NCBI GenBank assembly: GCA_022578965.1
Contig: MU400512.1
Location: 186,001-250,000, forward strand
From: Xylaria sp. FL1777
Lineage: Eukaryota; Ascomycota; Sordariomycetes; Xylariales; Xylariaceae
DNA length: 64,000 nt
Direction of reading: 5' to 3'
The notes under the pieces were generated by a model. It was not told the origin of the DNA, ran no database searches, and saw only the letters and a program-made list of their open reading frames with translations. Positions 1 to 12,998 of this stretch are shown piece by piece. The translations under genes and the position numbers were made by a program. Each line of letters starts with the position of its first letter. Positions within the stretch are counted from its first letter, which is position 1.

Positions 1-2088
1 AAATATCCTAACTCGGTCACATTCAGTTTAACAGAGTTTAACATGTAAGCATGGGCTTTGATATCTAGTCAGATTCTGAATAAGCTATAAACTAATGTTA
101 CGTCCGCGTAACGTTAACGAAGCAGACTCAGTGGCTCTTATAACTATTTTCATACTGTAATAGTTCTCGTACAGTAAGTTTATTACATCCTCCTCAGCTA
201 GATACCGGTAAACGCGGCTTATATTAGACCTGAGGGATTAACTAACCACATGCTCACAGAGGCATGTTCGGAAATCGAAAGTACCTAGTAGCCAATTATC
301 CTCATTTTGCCCAGCTGCCTACATATAGGAGGATGGCTAGGAATATTTGCCCCTTGGCTTCTGCCTTGTCCACAGCTTTACATGCTTGATCAAGGATTCG
401 AAGGTGGCGAGATTCAGCACCCAATCCTCACATAATAGCCAATAGGACATGGGATCAAACAGTAGCTACGTAGTCTACCCATTCACGCAACATGGTCTAA
501 TCTTTCATGGCCTGATTCACTCTACAAATACCCTTGCCCTAGACGGATACTCCCGCGCGTTGAGTCACAATCGAAGGATATCATTCGTATTTATTTACAG
601 CCAATGGTTGTACCGCGGCCATTTTCCGCTGCAAGGTATTCATAAGGTAGTATTTACGGCTTGTTCGCATGCAGTGTGGTTGAGGATTAAGGCAGCTGGA
701 CGGAAGAGGGGTGGTTGTAAGAGTGGCTGGAGGAATAACGTAACACGACACACCCTCCAGCGTCACGAGAACTGAGCGGAACAAGAAGGTATTTTATGGG
801 CATAGATTAACTGGTAGAGCTAGGGCACCGAGGGTTGAGAATCTAGTAATATGCCATGTTGACGATCTAATGGACATAGTGGCTAAGAGATGATGGACTT
901 CATCAGCTGGAAAAATCACGTAGGACGCAATGCGTATGCGGAAAATCGCCCCCGAGATAGTAGCAAGGCTGAACAGCTATTATAGGGGTCAAGTTGGTAT
1001 ATGCATGCTATTTGGGTCACGAGCATGCTCTACTTCTCTTCAACGGAGGATTTGCAATGAAAACTCCTGAGCTAAAGACTGGTTAGACAAGCAGAGATTA
1101 TCCACCGCTCATGCGGGCTGATTGGTATGTTACCGTCGGAGGGCTGCATCGCGATGTAGGCTATGATGCTATTCCGAGGGATGGCTTGCGTATCGCTTCG
1201 ACAGTGCTTTGGGGGCTCCCCAGCAGAACACCACCTGACGACATAATCCATACAAACCTACGTCCGTACATATGCACGAAGACTCAGTCACTAACCTAGC
1301 TAGGCATGGAGTTCGCAGACGAAGCATGAGGCGGTCGGTATCATGCCGGAAGACATTACGCTACGTACGAACATTACCTGGATCCTTATCTTAATAATAC
1401 ATGGATTGAGAACACGGAGTAGAAGGAGAGAAAACGGAACTTGAAAGACATTGGAAAATGGAATACAATCGCCGTTAAGCAACGTAGTGTATCGCTCTCC
1501 CGAAGAGCCTAATACTTGATGTGACAATCCTCCTTCAACTTCGGAAATACTCGCGTGGATTATCTGTCCACCAACGCAAATTGTAGCTCAGGATTAGGTA
1601 TCCGAGTCTTGTTATCCCGTGGTATAGAAACTAAGGTAGAGGCAACTAATTCATGAATGAGTGTTGCGCGAGAGCCCTAGAAATCTTAAATAGGTGGCTT
1701 CTGCTAATAAAGTCATACAAACCGCTTTCTTCTATCATGAAAAGGAGTTTCATAATAGTAGGCACTCATCTAACTAAGCGAACAGACATTGTGATTGTTC
1801 CATAATAATTAATTCATTAGTATCTTTATCGTCAAAATTTATTTCGTTTTTCTTTTTTTTCAGCATAGATTACGCAAGAGCCATCCCGCGCGTGACAATG
1901 CCGCCTATTGACTAACTCTGAAAAAATTTGTATGGATTGCCCTACCAATAACGCCATGCTCATGCAAATTAGCCGGGCAGCTTTCCCAACTTCTACTCAG
2001 CTAGGGAACTCAAACATGCTATTCTACCAGCAACAATTCATCATGCTCTCAATGTCCAAGATAGTCTAACAGCACCCTGCTTCCATAT
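1..2088. other. intergenic, no gene seen
   Basis: Only short overlapping open frames (60-110 codons) occur, with no recognisable motif, no splice-linked extension and no codon bias. It lies beyond the 3' end of the POM152 gene. Composition is AT-leaning, with a T-rich tract near 1846-1860. I see nothing else I can support. Confidence 0.6.
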
Positions 2089-5000
2089 TTAGTATGTCAG
2101 CTTCTGCTGACCCTTATCCTTCCCCTCCACGTGCGTGGTCGAATAGGCACAGTATTTATCCCTGATAGCGACGACTTGGTACGTGCCCTCGAGACTGGCC
2201 ATGATAACCTTGCTATAGCCCTCGCTTACTTCGTGCCGCGTTTCGATGACCTGACTCTTCTGGCCCTTTTTGGCGTTCGTACTCCGAGTATATGTGAACT
2301 CGAAGGGTGGTGTGCCCTCGAAATCAAAAAGGATCTCGACTTCGCTGCCTTCGTGGATGTCAACCTGCACTACACGACCTTTGCTGATTCGGACGGCGGG
2401 CATAGCATGTATGGTCCGCGTGAGGTTTACGGTGGCGCGACATTCACTCGCCTTATCGCGTATGCTCGTGATCGTGAACTCGCCAGGTGATTCAGCGACA
2501 CGTCGGAAGCTAGTTGTCTGCGACTTTGCTCTCATGTTCTTTCCACCAAATCTATAGCTGATTTCAAAAGGAGGAGTTCCCGAGAGTGTGTAGCCTATGC
2601 GCTCACCCACACAGAAGTCGGTTCTCTGTTCTAGGGGGTAGATGGCAGGAGAATCATATAGTTGGAAATGCACGACAGGTCCGCCAACTTCAGTCTCAAA
2701 CTGACAGCCACGATCGTCGCGTACTTTGCGTATTCGGATTTGTTGGGCTCCAAGCTTCAAATACTGGCGAGGGACGCGGATGTCATAGCTATTAGACTGA
2801 ATATTTGGTATTCTGTATACCTCGGGGAAGTTTCCTGATTGGTGCCTGAGTTCGAGTTCCAGGTAGAACGGCGCCTTGCCCTCCAGCTTAACGGGTATCC
2901 GCTGGTCAACTTCATCAGCCATACAGGATTTGAAAGTTTGGCCAGGCTTGACAAATGACGCCGAGGGCTTGGGGTTAACGGTCTGTTCGAGAGTAAGGGG
3001 CGCCGGCTGCCGCTTATCATTGTTATAGAGGTTGTCAGAGAGAGCCGAGAATGTATAAGAGTAGACTCCTGCCTTCGCTGTGTCCATTTGTACAGATGCC
3101 TTGCCCAACACAGCATCGAAGTCCTTTCGAGCAACCGAGACGGAGCCAGTCTTAGGCTTTGAACGAACTTCATATTGGACATGATAAGGGGGCGATCCTG
3201 CAATAGTGTAAGAGTGAGTTTTATAATACCTAAGATTCTTGGCTTACCTTGAAGTGCGACCTCGAATCCGTCAATGTCTCCTTCACATATATCCTTCTTG
3301 ATGAACTTGTGCTTTTCATCCGTAGGTAGAATAGAATCGCTAGGAACCAGGGAAAGTTCAGGGCGCGGGAACCACTTCAACTCGAAGGTGTTGGCCTTCG
3401 GATCAATGCTGCCGGGACATTGAACATCCTCTACATGGATGATTTCGTAGATTCCTTGTTCTGTGGCCTCGATAAAATCATTTGCGGACTGGGCGTGACG
3501 GATTTGTGTGCCTGTGGTGTTGTTCAAATTACGGTATGATACCCACCAAGGAGCATCTCCTGAAAGTTTCAACGGTAGATTGAACTGGGCTGCCTCAACA
3601 ACTGTTGCTGATCTTTTGTTTTCTAACAAACCAAACGCGGCCCGTGGTCTCTGACGCCTAACAGATATCTTGACTTCTTCCTGGAGGAAGACCTTGCAGC
3701 CTGACTTGTCCTGTATGCTCTTTAGAGCAAGGATATAATCGCCACCAGCTGATAACGGAGATGTCTTGATTGTAAAGCTGTCACTAGAAATGTTGGTCTC
3801 TTTTTCAGATTTCCGTTTCCCGTCATGAACTAATTCCCATTCTAAGTTAAAGGGTCCGTCTCCACGCAGGTCGACGTCAAGGCTTTTTCGGTCGTCTAGG
3901 CAAGCAGTCAAGGGGCCCCTACCACGCGTAAAGAAAGCCGTGGCAGGGGGTTTGACGTTTTGCTCTAGACGAAACTGGTTTGTCAATGGAAGCCGTACAT
4001 TATAAACAGCGTCCCGGACTGCTGTGAATCGATATTCGTAGTATCCAGCGTCTCGCGGTAGAAGTTGAAGCTGGTGTCGGAGACTGGGGATTTTAACGGT
4101 CTCTTTCCGGGTTTCCTGCCCCTTGATGACGTCGTAAAAGACCGTAAACGGAGGTGTTCCGACTAGATCCATGTCGACACGTAGACCGATCGGGTTGCCC
4201 GCGCAGTTGTCTGGGATCTCTGTAGAATGCATTGCTAACGTGGGCTCCAGGGGATTAAGCAGCAAGCATGAAGAGGGCTCTTCAATCTCGCCCTCACACG
4301 AGTCACAGGAGATAGACTTTAAGGTATATAGCCCAGGCTCTGATATCGTCGGCCAATCATTCTCACTTTTCGTGGTGAACGATCCTACCTCAATAACGTC
4401 GCCATGATCGCCGCTCTTGGTAAGGGTATCGATAGGAGAAAAGTGCCAAGTCACTGTGTGGGGTACATTCTCAAGTGTTTTTCCCGGATAACCAATTTTG
4501 ATGGGAAGCTTCGTAGATTTGCCCTTTGCAACCTTGAGGTGATTGCGAGGGTCACAGCCCGAGAGAGTAACACGAGGGCGCTCTCGGACAATGAAATCCT
4601 GATACAAATCTTTGGGCTTCGGTTTCGGCTCCTGATCTTCTGCTTGCTCGTAAGACACCTGGTTACCAAAAGCATCGTGTACCTGATCAACAGTGTACTG
4701 CCATTTACCAGCATTGTTCATAGACTCGTTGAGTCCAACGGGAACTTTTTGGGATCGGGCCCACGTAAAATCAGCGTCCGCAGATAGCATCAAACTCACA
4801 GAAGACTGTGAGCTAAGTAAGGGAGACGTGAAGCCTTCCGGCTGGAGACTCTGGAAATGGAAACTGTGGTCCTTGCCGTTGATGGTTCGACTATAGTAGA
4901 TCTTCAAGGGCGGCGTCCCTTCCACCTCTAAAGATAGATTGGATAAGTCTCCGAGGCAGCGAGTTGATGATTCAGCACTGCGGACCCTCGCTTTGGGGCA

Positions 5001-6007
5001 GGGTACGATATAGGTAGGCTGCGTAAGCCGCTGTACTTCAAGTTTGTATTCATCTAGAACTTTGTGCAATCGATATGCACCAGGTTTCTTCAAGGTTACA
5101 TCATACTTATACGTTGTCACTACTCCATCCTCCATGCAGGTGGTTGATTGTCTGGCAATTTCCTTGATATCTTTACGAGCAAGTCGCACGACCTCTTGAG
5201 CGTTTGTATCGAGATCGAAACGGACAAGCTCAACCTCAATAGGCACGGTGGCGTTGAAGAAAAGAGGAACGGTAGCTACGGGGTGATCGGAACTGAGGCA
5301 GTAGGGGTGTCGCTCTGGGTTTAGAAAAGCGGATCTAAGCAGCAAAAACTAGTCAGCAAACGTAGGCGGAATAATGACGATTGCGGGAACTTATACCCTT
5401 CAGGGAGAATGTTGATGATCTGTTTGCCCATAATGAGTGACGAGTTGTGTAAGATACTAGAGAGCTTGACGTTGTGCTCGGAAATGGCCAACTCCTTGTC
5501 GTAGAAGACCTTGAGCACAGCGAGCAGCCAGCCCTGGAAAGGCAGGGGAATGTTGTACATAAGCCACCAATCGCTAACCACGGCGACTAGGAAGGCTATG
5601 AGAATGAATTCGGACGACAGCTCCAGCCAGGGTATCCGGAAGTGGGGGAGGGAGAAAAGGTAGACGGCGTCAATGAAGGCCCATTTGAAGAAGTAGGAGG
5701 CGTGGGCGCCATTGTCCTGGACCTGCAGATAGTCGTACAAGCGCCATGCGAACAGGGCGACGTAGACGGCACAGGCGTAGAAGCGCTGGGAGGGAGCGTC
5801 GATGACAGCCAGGGGAATCAAGGGCCGGCTGTTGGGAGCAGCGGCGGCGGCCTGCTCGGGGGCGGGAGGCAGAGAAGCCCTAGGTCTCTGGCCATTCTGC
5901 TCGCCCGGGGGGGTGTTCGCGGCGGCGGGGGGCGCTCGTTGTCGGAAGCCGGCGGCTGGCGTATCTGGAAAGCCGCCTACACGGCCACGCGGTGTTGCGA
6001 CACTCAT
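2089..6007 (-). CDS. POM152: nucleoporin Pom152
   Basis: Membrane-ring nucleoporin that anchors the nuclear pore complex in the nuclear envelope. Three exons: 6007-5397, 5334-3248 and 3197-2089, giving about 1268 residues, close to the usual fungal length (yeast is about 1340). Both introns are GT-AG and restore frame exactly, joining INILPEG to SAFLNPERHP and VALQG to SPPYHVQYEV. The N-terminus is Pro/Ala-rich and cytosolic (1-70). Hydrophobic segments follow at about 75-93, 104-122 and 130-150. The rest is a long lumenal region with about nine Ig-like blocks, each marked by a G-x-(P/A)-P-(F/Y/W) turn such as GTPPFTVFYD, GDGPFNLEWE, GSPPYHVQYE and GTPPFEISYR. The start is the first ATG of the Pro-rich leader. 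It is transcribed away from the deubiquitinase gene at 7804. Identification is from recalled family features and is confident. Confidence 0.95.
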
Positions 6008-7803
6008 GGCATTCCGTGCTGGTGCTAGCGAGAGCAGTGGTGCGAGACCATCGGCGTGGCGTGTGGCGGTGGGGAGGCGAGCGGTGGTTTGCAGAGCTGC
6101 AGAGCAAGGAATACCTCAGCACGGGTGCGACGGGATGGATCGAAGCGGCCGGCGATGCTGCCTCGGACGTGTGACGCGGCCGCAGTGTAGCGGGAACAGG
6201 TGGTTGTTGTTGTTGTGGTAGAGATGGAGAGCCAAGGCAGAGCCGAATTTTTGATTTTATCAAGGTACTCGGGTACAGTACCTAGGTAAGGTAGGTAAAT
6301 AAATGATGATAGGCTTATCTTAGGTACCTATGTAGGTAGCTAGTTGGTGCTCCAGTGGGTTCACGTCGCGCGGCGCGTCAAAACGTCCAATGAGTTAGTC
6401 TAGAACTTTGGGGAAAGCTGGCAAGTACCAGTTGGAATAAAGCTGATGCGTAAAATTGATTGGTAGAAGAAGATGTTTGTCACCCCACTAGGGAAGTACT
6501 TGTCTACCGACGTTACCTGTTGTAGTACTTCGTATCGGTACGTACAAACGTAAGTAGTCGAGAGCTTCTTTCCATGAGCTCTGGATGAGCTTAGCTGCAG
6601 CTTGAGAAATTATCCAATCAAGCACCTCCCAGGAATTAGATGGGAACATGAGATGAGCTGCCTCACTCACATCCGCACTCACACCTGCAATATGAAATGA
6701 GATGAACAACCTGGTAGCCGCCCTCTTTTCTCTCTGGCTTTGCCATCTATGAAACTAGATCATCATTATCATTATCAAATGCACCAGGTCACGAAAGACA
6801 CCGACTTTTGGCCAGCATAGACACTCCTTAGGTAATCTCAATCTACCTAGGTACCTAGAGAATGAGGCCTTGTTCCTCATTCCAGTCGCGAAGAGCTCTA
6901 CCTAAGCCTAGTCTACCTTTTCATGCAATTGCAATTCTTCCATGCACGTAGCAACTCATTGTGGGAGAGACACGTCTTTGGGTCAGGTACGGGCTCACTC
7001 ATCTTTGTTCCCCTGTCTCATTGGGATAATTCTTATGTAGTGTATTTGAAGGTCGATACACCTACATATCCATCCACCCAAGCGCAGTAGTTCAGGCGAG
7101 GCGTGGTATAAGAAGAGCTGTCCTACCTACACACACGTACCTTAGGTAGGCGCCTATCTAATCATCCGTGACACCAGAGCGCAGCTAATGTAAATAAGCC
7201 GTAGCCTATCCTCCAGATCACCATGTGTGTCGTCGTGGCATTTGCCAGGTAATGAATGCCACCCGGTCGCGCAGACCTGCACATTTCCCACCGCCTGCAA
7301 CAAGAACAACAACTGCAAGAACAGCAATACACCTTGGTCATACGCGAATACGACGAAACACCATAGACTATACCAAGTTTCACGGCTTTTCTTTGACCCA
7401 AACAGCATCCTATGTGTACTACACCATGATATCGCTGTAATTACTTAATCTTGCAAAGCTCTGCCTGAACGCAAAAGCTGGGGTTTTCGTCTTGACTTTT
7501 CAAGGCGGTGGGGTCCGACTGACCGCACCTCCTTTGCTGCTTCTCAGTCTCGGCTCGTAAAGCCTTGTGTCTTAGAGAGCAACGCTATCATCGCCTTAGG
7601 AGATAAGAAGACCATGATTGATAAGTTACCGCTAGGTTGAGAAGCCGCATGATTTCGTTCATGCCCATCCCCACAACAACACGAGTGATAACAGCAACAA
7701 CGCCGTCGACGACGTTTTGATATTAGCATCGACGTTCTACCTCGTTTATTCTGTCTTGCTACCTCAACAGAGCACATATCTATTGTTCGCATTCATAGTT
7801 ACC
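6008..7803. other. divergent promoter region between POM152 and the deubiquitinase gene
   Basis: About 1.8 kb without a supported gene. It contains copies of the dispersed palindrome TACCTAGGTA at 6279-6288 and 6844-6853, and other GGTAGGTA/TACCTAGG fragments at 6285-6345 and 7140-7155. Several out-of-frame open stretches near 5880-6263 are only GC-rich shadows of the POM152 leader. Confidence 0.5.
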
Positions 7804-9539
7804 ATGGTGGATGATAATACAGTGGTGACATCCGCTGAGCTTAACGACGTACCCGTGAGCAACGGCGTCCGTCGATCAGTTCGGCCTAAGAAAGCACCTT
7901 CGAAGTATGACGAGGAGTACATAATCCCCTCAGTGAAACCCAGCCAATCCGAGACTACTGCCAGAGCCGAAAGACCAAAGCGAAGAGCTGCGGAGGCAGC
8001 TCGGGAGCAGATTGTTTCTGAACCAGTCGCCTCTCTTCAAGAAGAGATATTTGCTCGCATGGATATTGATGAGTGGAAGGAGTATCGTGGTTGGGTGGAA
8101 TTGGAGTCTGAACCAGTGAGTTCCCAACCCTTCCAACTCAAAATCCATAGTTCGATTTGGTAACATGGATTGCAATTACAGGCATTTTTCAACGCAATGC
8201 TTCAGGATCTCGATGCAAAATCACTCAAGGTCCAAGAGGTATTTGCCCTGGACGAGACGACTCTGGCGGATCTCCCGTTGGTCTTCCACTTCTACTATCA
8301 AAACAAGAGCACGACTGACCCAGTTAGGAAACCTGTTTATGGCCTCATATTCCTCTATGAATGGACCAACGAAGACGAGTCCAATGCGGCGCGTCAAGAC
8401 TGTCCAAAAAACCTTTGGTTTGGAAACCAGGTATCTCGTGAAACTTCTCTTCTAACGCTTGTTCGAAGCTAATCAGCGAACGAGACAACCGCCAACGCCT
8501 GTGCTACCGTCGCGCTGATGAACATCATTATGAACACCCATGCTGTTAAATTCGGCACCGAGCTGGAAGAATTCAGAAATATGACGAAGCTACTCCCTCC
8601 GCCTCATCGTGGTCATGCTTTAGACACCAATGATTTCATCCGCGCTATTCACAATTCCGTTGCTCGGTATGTTTGACTTGCGCAGCATCTTAGTTGTTCT
8701 CTAACCCCTCCTAGTCGGAACGACTTACTCTCCGAAGACTTGCTACTTGACAACAAATTCGAGACTACCTCTGGAAGAAAGAAAGCGCCCCCAAAAAGAA
8801 AGAAGACTTCGAAATCTACTAAGCCTAAATACGAAATGGGCACCTACCATTACATCGCGTTTGTCCCCGTGGACGGCCAGGTGTGGGAACTCGATGGTCT
8901 CGAAAGCATGCCTCTTTGCCTTGGTATGTCCCATGTTACTCTACTATGTTAATGGTATCAACGGACTCTCTGACTGATTAACTCCTTACAGGCTCGTACT
9001 CGAGCGACAATTGGTTCGAGATTGCCAGCGAAGCTATACAAAAACGAATGAGGCGCCAGAACGACGAGTTCCTATCCTTCAACTTGCTGGCTATATGCCA
9101 ATCTCCCTTAGTAACCCTATCCCGAGACCTTGCGACCAGTCTCGCGACGGCTAAAGCCCTCGACGATGTGGTTACTGGCAGTCCATCATGGGATGTTCCC
9201 ACACCATGGGAGACCTTCCCCGATGACCGGCTCGCGCGCTTCAATTTGACGCGTGAACAGATCCTAACTCAGCACGCGCCCCATCCTTCTTTCGATACCC
9301 GAGTCAGCGATCCAAGCTTCGACCTCGATGCGGCCCGAAAGTTGGCCCACGAGCTGCGTACCGAACAAGAAACGCTCGAAACACAGTACGTTAATGAAGT
9401 AGCCACTGTCGACGAGGCCGTCGAGATGATCCGCGCGCGGCGTCATGATTACACGCCTGCCGTGCATCAATGGGTACGAGTTCTAGCCGAGAAGGGTGTG
9501 CTGCGCCAGTTGATTCAGGAGATGGATTCTCTCGGCTGA
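7804..9539 (+). CDS. ubiquitin C-terminal hydrolase, UCH37/BAP1 type (peptidase family C12)
   Basis: Cysteine deubiquitinase. Five exons: 7804-8115, 8182-8430, 8485-8666, 8715-8923 and 8992-9539, giving about 499 residues. The catalytic set is visible and correctly spaced: oxyanion Gln187 (WFGNQ), nucleophile Cys193 (TTANACATVALMN), His293 (TYHYIAFVPV) and Asp308 (VWELDGL). Gln-Cys spacing is 6 and His-Asp spacing is 15, as in UCH37. A basic N-terminal leader (RRSVRPKKAPSKYDEEY, then RPKRRAAEAAR) precedes the domain. A Lys-rich insert (about 268-287) lies just before the His motif. The C-terminus (about 435-499) carries a helical ULD-like tail ending near DYTPAVHQWVRVLAEKG, the part that docks UCH37/BAP1 to partner proteins. 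The basic leader suggests nuclear or chromatin work (inference). The third exon depends on an uncommon GAG acceptor; the nearer CAG at 8476 would shift the frame. Confidence 0.9.
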
Positions 9540-10509
9540 AAGCTAGATTTTCCGGTTCTCCACCTAGAAGATCGGGAGAAACAAATGCTAAGCATCGACT
9601 TATCTCCACCAGTCCACTTACATATACTAAATTCCCTGAGCACTGATATCCTAAGCTCTCCCAGACACAGGCTATGTATGGGTGCTCAAGGCACATCAAA
9701 TTCTGTGTCCGAATGTCCCGTCCCTCAGAGGTAAATTATACAGCCACAAAAAGAAATTAGAGGTGAGGGCGGGCCCTACTAACCGGGCACGTCCCCCGTT
9801 CAGAGGCAGCTTTGGCTTCTGGGCTCTAAACTCTGACTCCGAGAAGCTATCGTGCTCTACCTTAGCACGAGCACCAACTAGCACGAGAGAGGGAACAGGG
9901 AAACGAGATTCGTGCTGTGCTACGGACGAGATGAAGCAGCCGGCCAACTAGGACAGATATCCCTGTAATAGGTATACAAGAATCGATAGCTGCCTGATTT
10001 TAGATATCTGTCAGTCTACATATGTAGCTCGTCACCTTGGCATGCCAGAAGCGAGGTCCGATAACAATGACTGAAACTCCAACTTTACACTTTTATAATT
10101 TTTTAAATATTTGCTCGCAGTCGAAGCCAATCGTAAGACTTATAAAAACCAATAGAAAAGAGCAGAGTAATAGCATAGTAAACAGGATTTGTCTATGTAA
10201 TGCAAGCATTAGCGTCCTCTACTAACAAACACACAGCCTCACTCGCGGATTCCCTCCCGATGATAACGATGACAATATTAAGTCGTGTCCCAAGAGATTA
10301 GAGACCAAAGGCCCATGGTGGCGCACACGAAGCGTAACGCCCGATGCTGATATCATAATAGGTGCTCCGTAGACTATCCGTCTGTTCGCCCCAATCCTAA
10401 CGAATTTGAAATTTCAAGTTTCAATTCCCCTTTGGAAATCTAGACATTTCCCTCTGTCTAGTCCAGTCCATCCACCCGGCATTGTAACCTAATCTACTGC
10501 GACGACAGC
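9540..10509. other. convergent intergenic region
   Basis: Shared 3' flank of the deubiquitinase (+) and phosphatidylserine synthase (-) genes. Open frames of 80-100 codons near 9682-9951 on both strands mirror each other, which is typical of low-stop composition rather than coding. No gene or RNA recognised. Confidence 0.5.
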
Positions 10510-11704
10510 CTAAGGCTTCGGGACATGCAGAGTCTTACTGCACATGAGACAGCCATGGACGACAAACAGGAGCACGACTGGGTGAAACTCGAGCGTAGAA
10601 CCGGCGAACCAAAGGCCGCCGGGGACGTCTGTGAGAATACGGTCCTGCGAGACCCACCACGCCATGAGGGCATCGAGGCCCAGTGTCGTCGGGATGGGCG
10701 TACCCTCGAAGTAGCTCGCTTTGCCCGTAGCGTCCTTGGGTATGTTAGCAGCCGTGACGTTGAAGCGAGCGAGGCGCGTGAGGCCGCAGAGCACGAAGAG
10801 CGCGAGACATGCGTGGTCGAGGGTGGTACGCAGGCCGATGCTGAAGGCTACGCAGGCCGGGGCTAGACCGAAGGATATCTATCAACCAGCCAAGAATAAT
10901 TTGGTTAGCGGGGTTTTGTCCATGGGGTCGAAACGTATGTATATATACACGCAGCCGTGTATCTATATAGGTGTATGTAGATGCAAAAGTTGTGGAGGAA
11001 CGATCGTGGTTCATTCATAGTCACGGCGCAAGTGGTTTAAAAGAAATTGAACACATACCAGATCGGCTAGCGAGTCCAGTTCCTGTCCCATCATGCTGCT
11101 CTTCTTGCGCCATCGTGCAACGCGTCCGTCCATGAAATCGAAGAAGAGGCCGAAGGGGAGGAAGGCGAGCGCGAGGTACAGGTTACTCTTATCTGAGGGG
11201 TCGCCGAGGCAGTACCGCAAAGAGGAAAACACGGATAGGATACCGCAAGCGCCTATCGGGAAAACAAGGTAATTAGTTAGTTACTCACTTACTTCAGTCA
11301 TATTATGGGAGGAAGTCCTTGACGACGTGGAAGACAATAGTAGGGAGAAAGAGGACAACCTCGGCCTGTGGGTGCGCGAGGCGGGATTGGAACACGGGTC
11401 ACAATGACGAAACTAGCATACCGTTCAACTCGGTGATGTAATCGGCCATATGGAGAGCTCGCAGGAGCGAGAAGTGGCCGGTGGCCGAGCCGAGGAGGTC
11501 TTTCTGTTTGTTGTAGGCTGCGGCCATCTGTTAGCAGTGTAACGCCCCCGGGGACATGGCTGGTTCAACATGGCTGATTCGACATGGCTGACCTCCATGG
11601 CTGCTCGTGCTCGGGAAGGGAGGGTGATTCTACTCACAGGGCTCATTTCCAGCATCCGCCTTCGACGTACCGCCGTTGGTTGGCACGCTGGTTCGTTTCG
11701 ACAT
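10510..11704 (-). CDS. CHO1: CDP-diacylglycerol--serine O-phosphatidyltransferase (phosphatidylserine synthase)
   Basis: Makes phosphatidylserine from CDP-diacylglycerol and serine in the ER membrane, the entry to the de novo PS-PE-PC route. Four exons: 11704-11639, 11527-11422, 11252-11059 and 10878-10510, giving about 244 residues. The CDP-alcohol phosphotransferase signature is complete: Asp96, Asp99-Gly100, Ala103-Arg104, Gly113, Asp117 and Asp121 (DFMDGRVAR, then GQELDSLAD). Conserved flanks are [11 protein letters not shown] before it and [22 protein letters not shown] and the end LHVPKP after it. Hydrophobic helices fit the multi-pass fold. Two introns are rather long (169 and 180 nt), but all junctions keep frame and rejoin family motifs. 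The first exon gives a short polar leader ([12 protein letters not shown]); the start is inferred from the first ATG linked by a good GTGAGT donor. The protein is slightly shorter than yeast Cho1 (276). Confidence 0.92.
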
Positions 11705-12998
11705 GGTCACTGCTGCCTATAACCACACCTCTATCTCTACTCTCCCGAGCGCTCTTGTATCTTGTATGAGAGCCTGTTGCAAGTCCTCGGGGGGTCTGTC
11801 TCGAATCGACTGGGTGCGATCTATTGTGGGTGCGTGATCTCGTCGCAGCTCGCTGTAGAACAGATAGGTAACACTGGGAATAATGACAGAAGTGTTTGCG
11901 GCAATGAGCCTCGCTAGAACGGCCCTCGGCTGACTGGTGCAAAGTATCGGCAAAAGCTTTGGGGTTCGTGTGCTCGACAATCAGGTCCGCATAGAAGAAG
12001 AAAGTCTTAGATCCGTGGATAATAAAGGTTGGGATATCGGGGATGTCGGGACCGTGGCTGGCGATTCCGTTAAGTTTCGAGACAAGTATGTATGTGGAAG
12101 CAAGGTATCGGTTTGCGCCCCCCCCTTGGGCTGGCTCTTCAGCAGTTCGATGAAGTCATTTTCGTGGTTACGCGGGTCGTTTGCTTTAGCCGCCTTGGGT
12201 TAAGCGTTGGGCCCACCTTTCTGCCTATCGCTTATCTATAGCCAAGATTCGATCGCAGCACCAAGTACCATGCAGATAAAAAGTCGTATGTGCTACTACC
12301 TCTACTACTACCATGCTCATGGACATATGTACATAGGAACCTTGCTTGAAAATCATTTATTATCGTCATACTGCGTAGGTAGGTACTTAGCGACACTACT
12401 GGATTCTTCCTCTTCTTCTAAGTCGACTAAGAAAATCTTGGCCACCCGAATTCCATCTATCATTTCGTCATGACTCTGTATCTTCGATCCGGCAGACATG
12501 TTCTGACGAGCTATTTTTAAGTCATCTGTTTACACCGTAGAAGTCTGTTTTAACCATACAATTTTAGAGAATTTGATTGACGTCTTATCTCCTACGCAGA
12601 CCCATCTCTCACATAATGCTTGTTATATATATACTGATCGAAAGAGGGCACCCTCTCTTCATGTGTATTTGTTGTGTGGTCTAGTTGACTAACTTCCTAT
12701 GTACAGTACTCCTGGCCAGCCAACTTTACCGCCACGTACTTAGAGCCTTTGCAAACGCCGAGATGCTCATGCTTCAGATACAGAGCTCCCAGTTTTGGGT
12801 ATCCCGCTGACATGGCACTTGTTTAATCCCAATCATGAACCTAACGGAAATCGTGCATAGTTTTTACACGCATGATTCCTCGTCTTTCGTCTGAGTCCCC
12901 TATTAACAGCATACCTACCCCCAATATCTACCTCAACCCCAGGTGACGACTATGTGGCTGAATACACTCTCTTACCATGGCCACGCCTAAAGTCTCCT
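11705..12998. other. intergenic between two minus-strand genes
   Basis: About 1.3 kb forming the 5' flank of CHO1 and the 3' flank of the metallopeptidase gene. Open minus-strand frames at 11643-11980 overlap the CHO1 start and carry no motif I recognise; they are probably 5' leader sequence. No gene supported. Confidence 0.45.

Noticed and set aside
8438..8476. Alternative 39-nt intron in the deubiquitinase gene (GTGAAA donor)
   Set aside because: Too short for a fungal intron and gives the wrong Gln-Cys spacing; 8431-8484 fits both frame and family.
11643..12203. Overlapping minus-strand frames upstream of the phosphatidylserine synthase
   Set aside because: Fragments such as IPTFIIHGSKTFFFYADLI look protein-like, but frames break, no splice joins them and no family fits.
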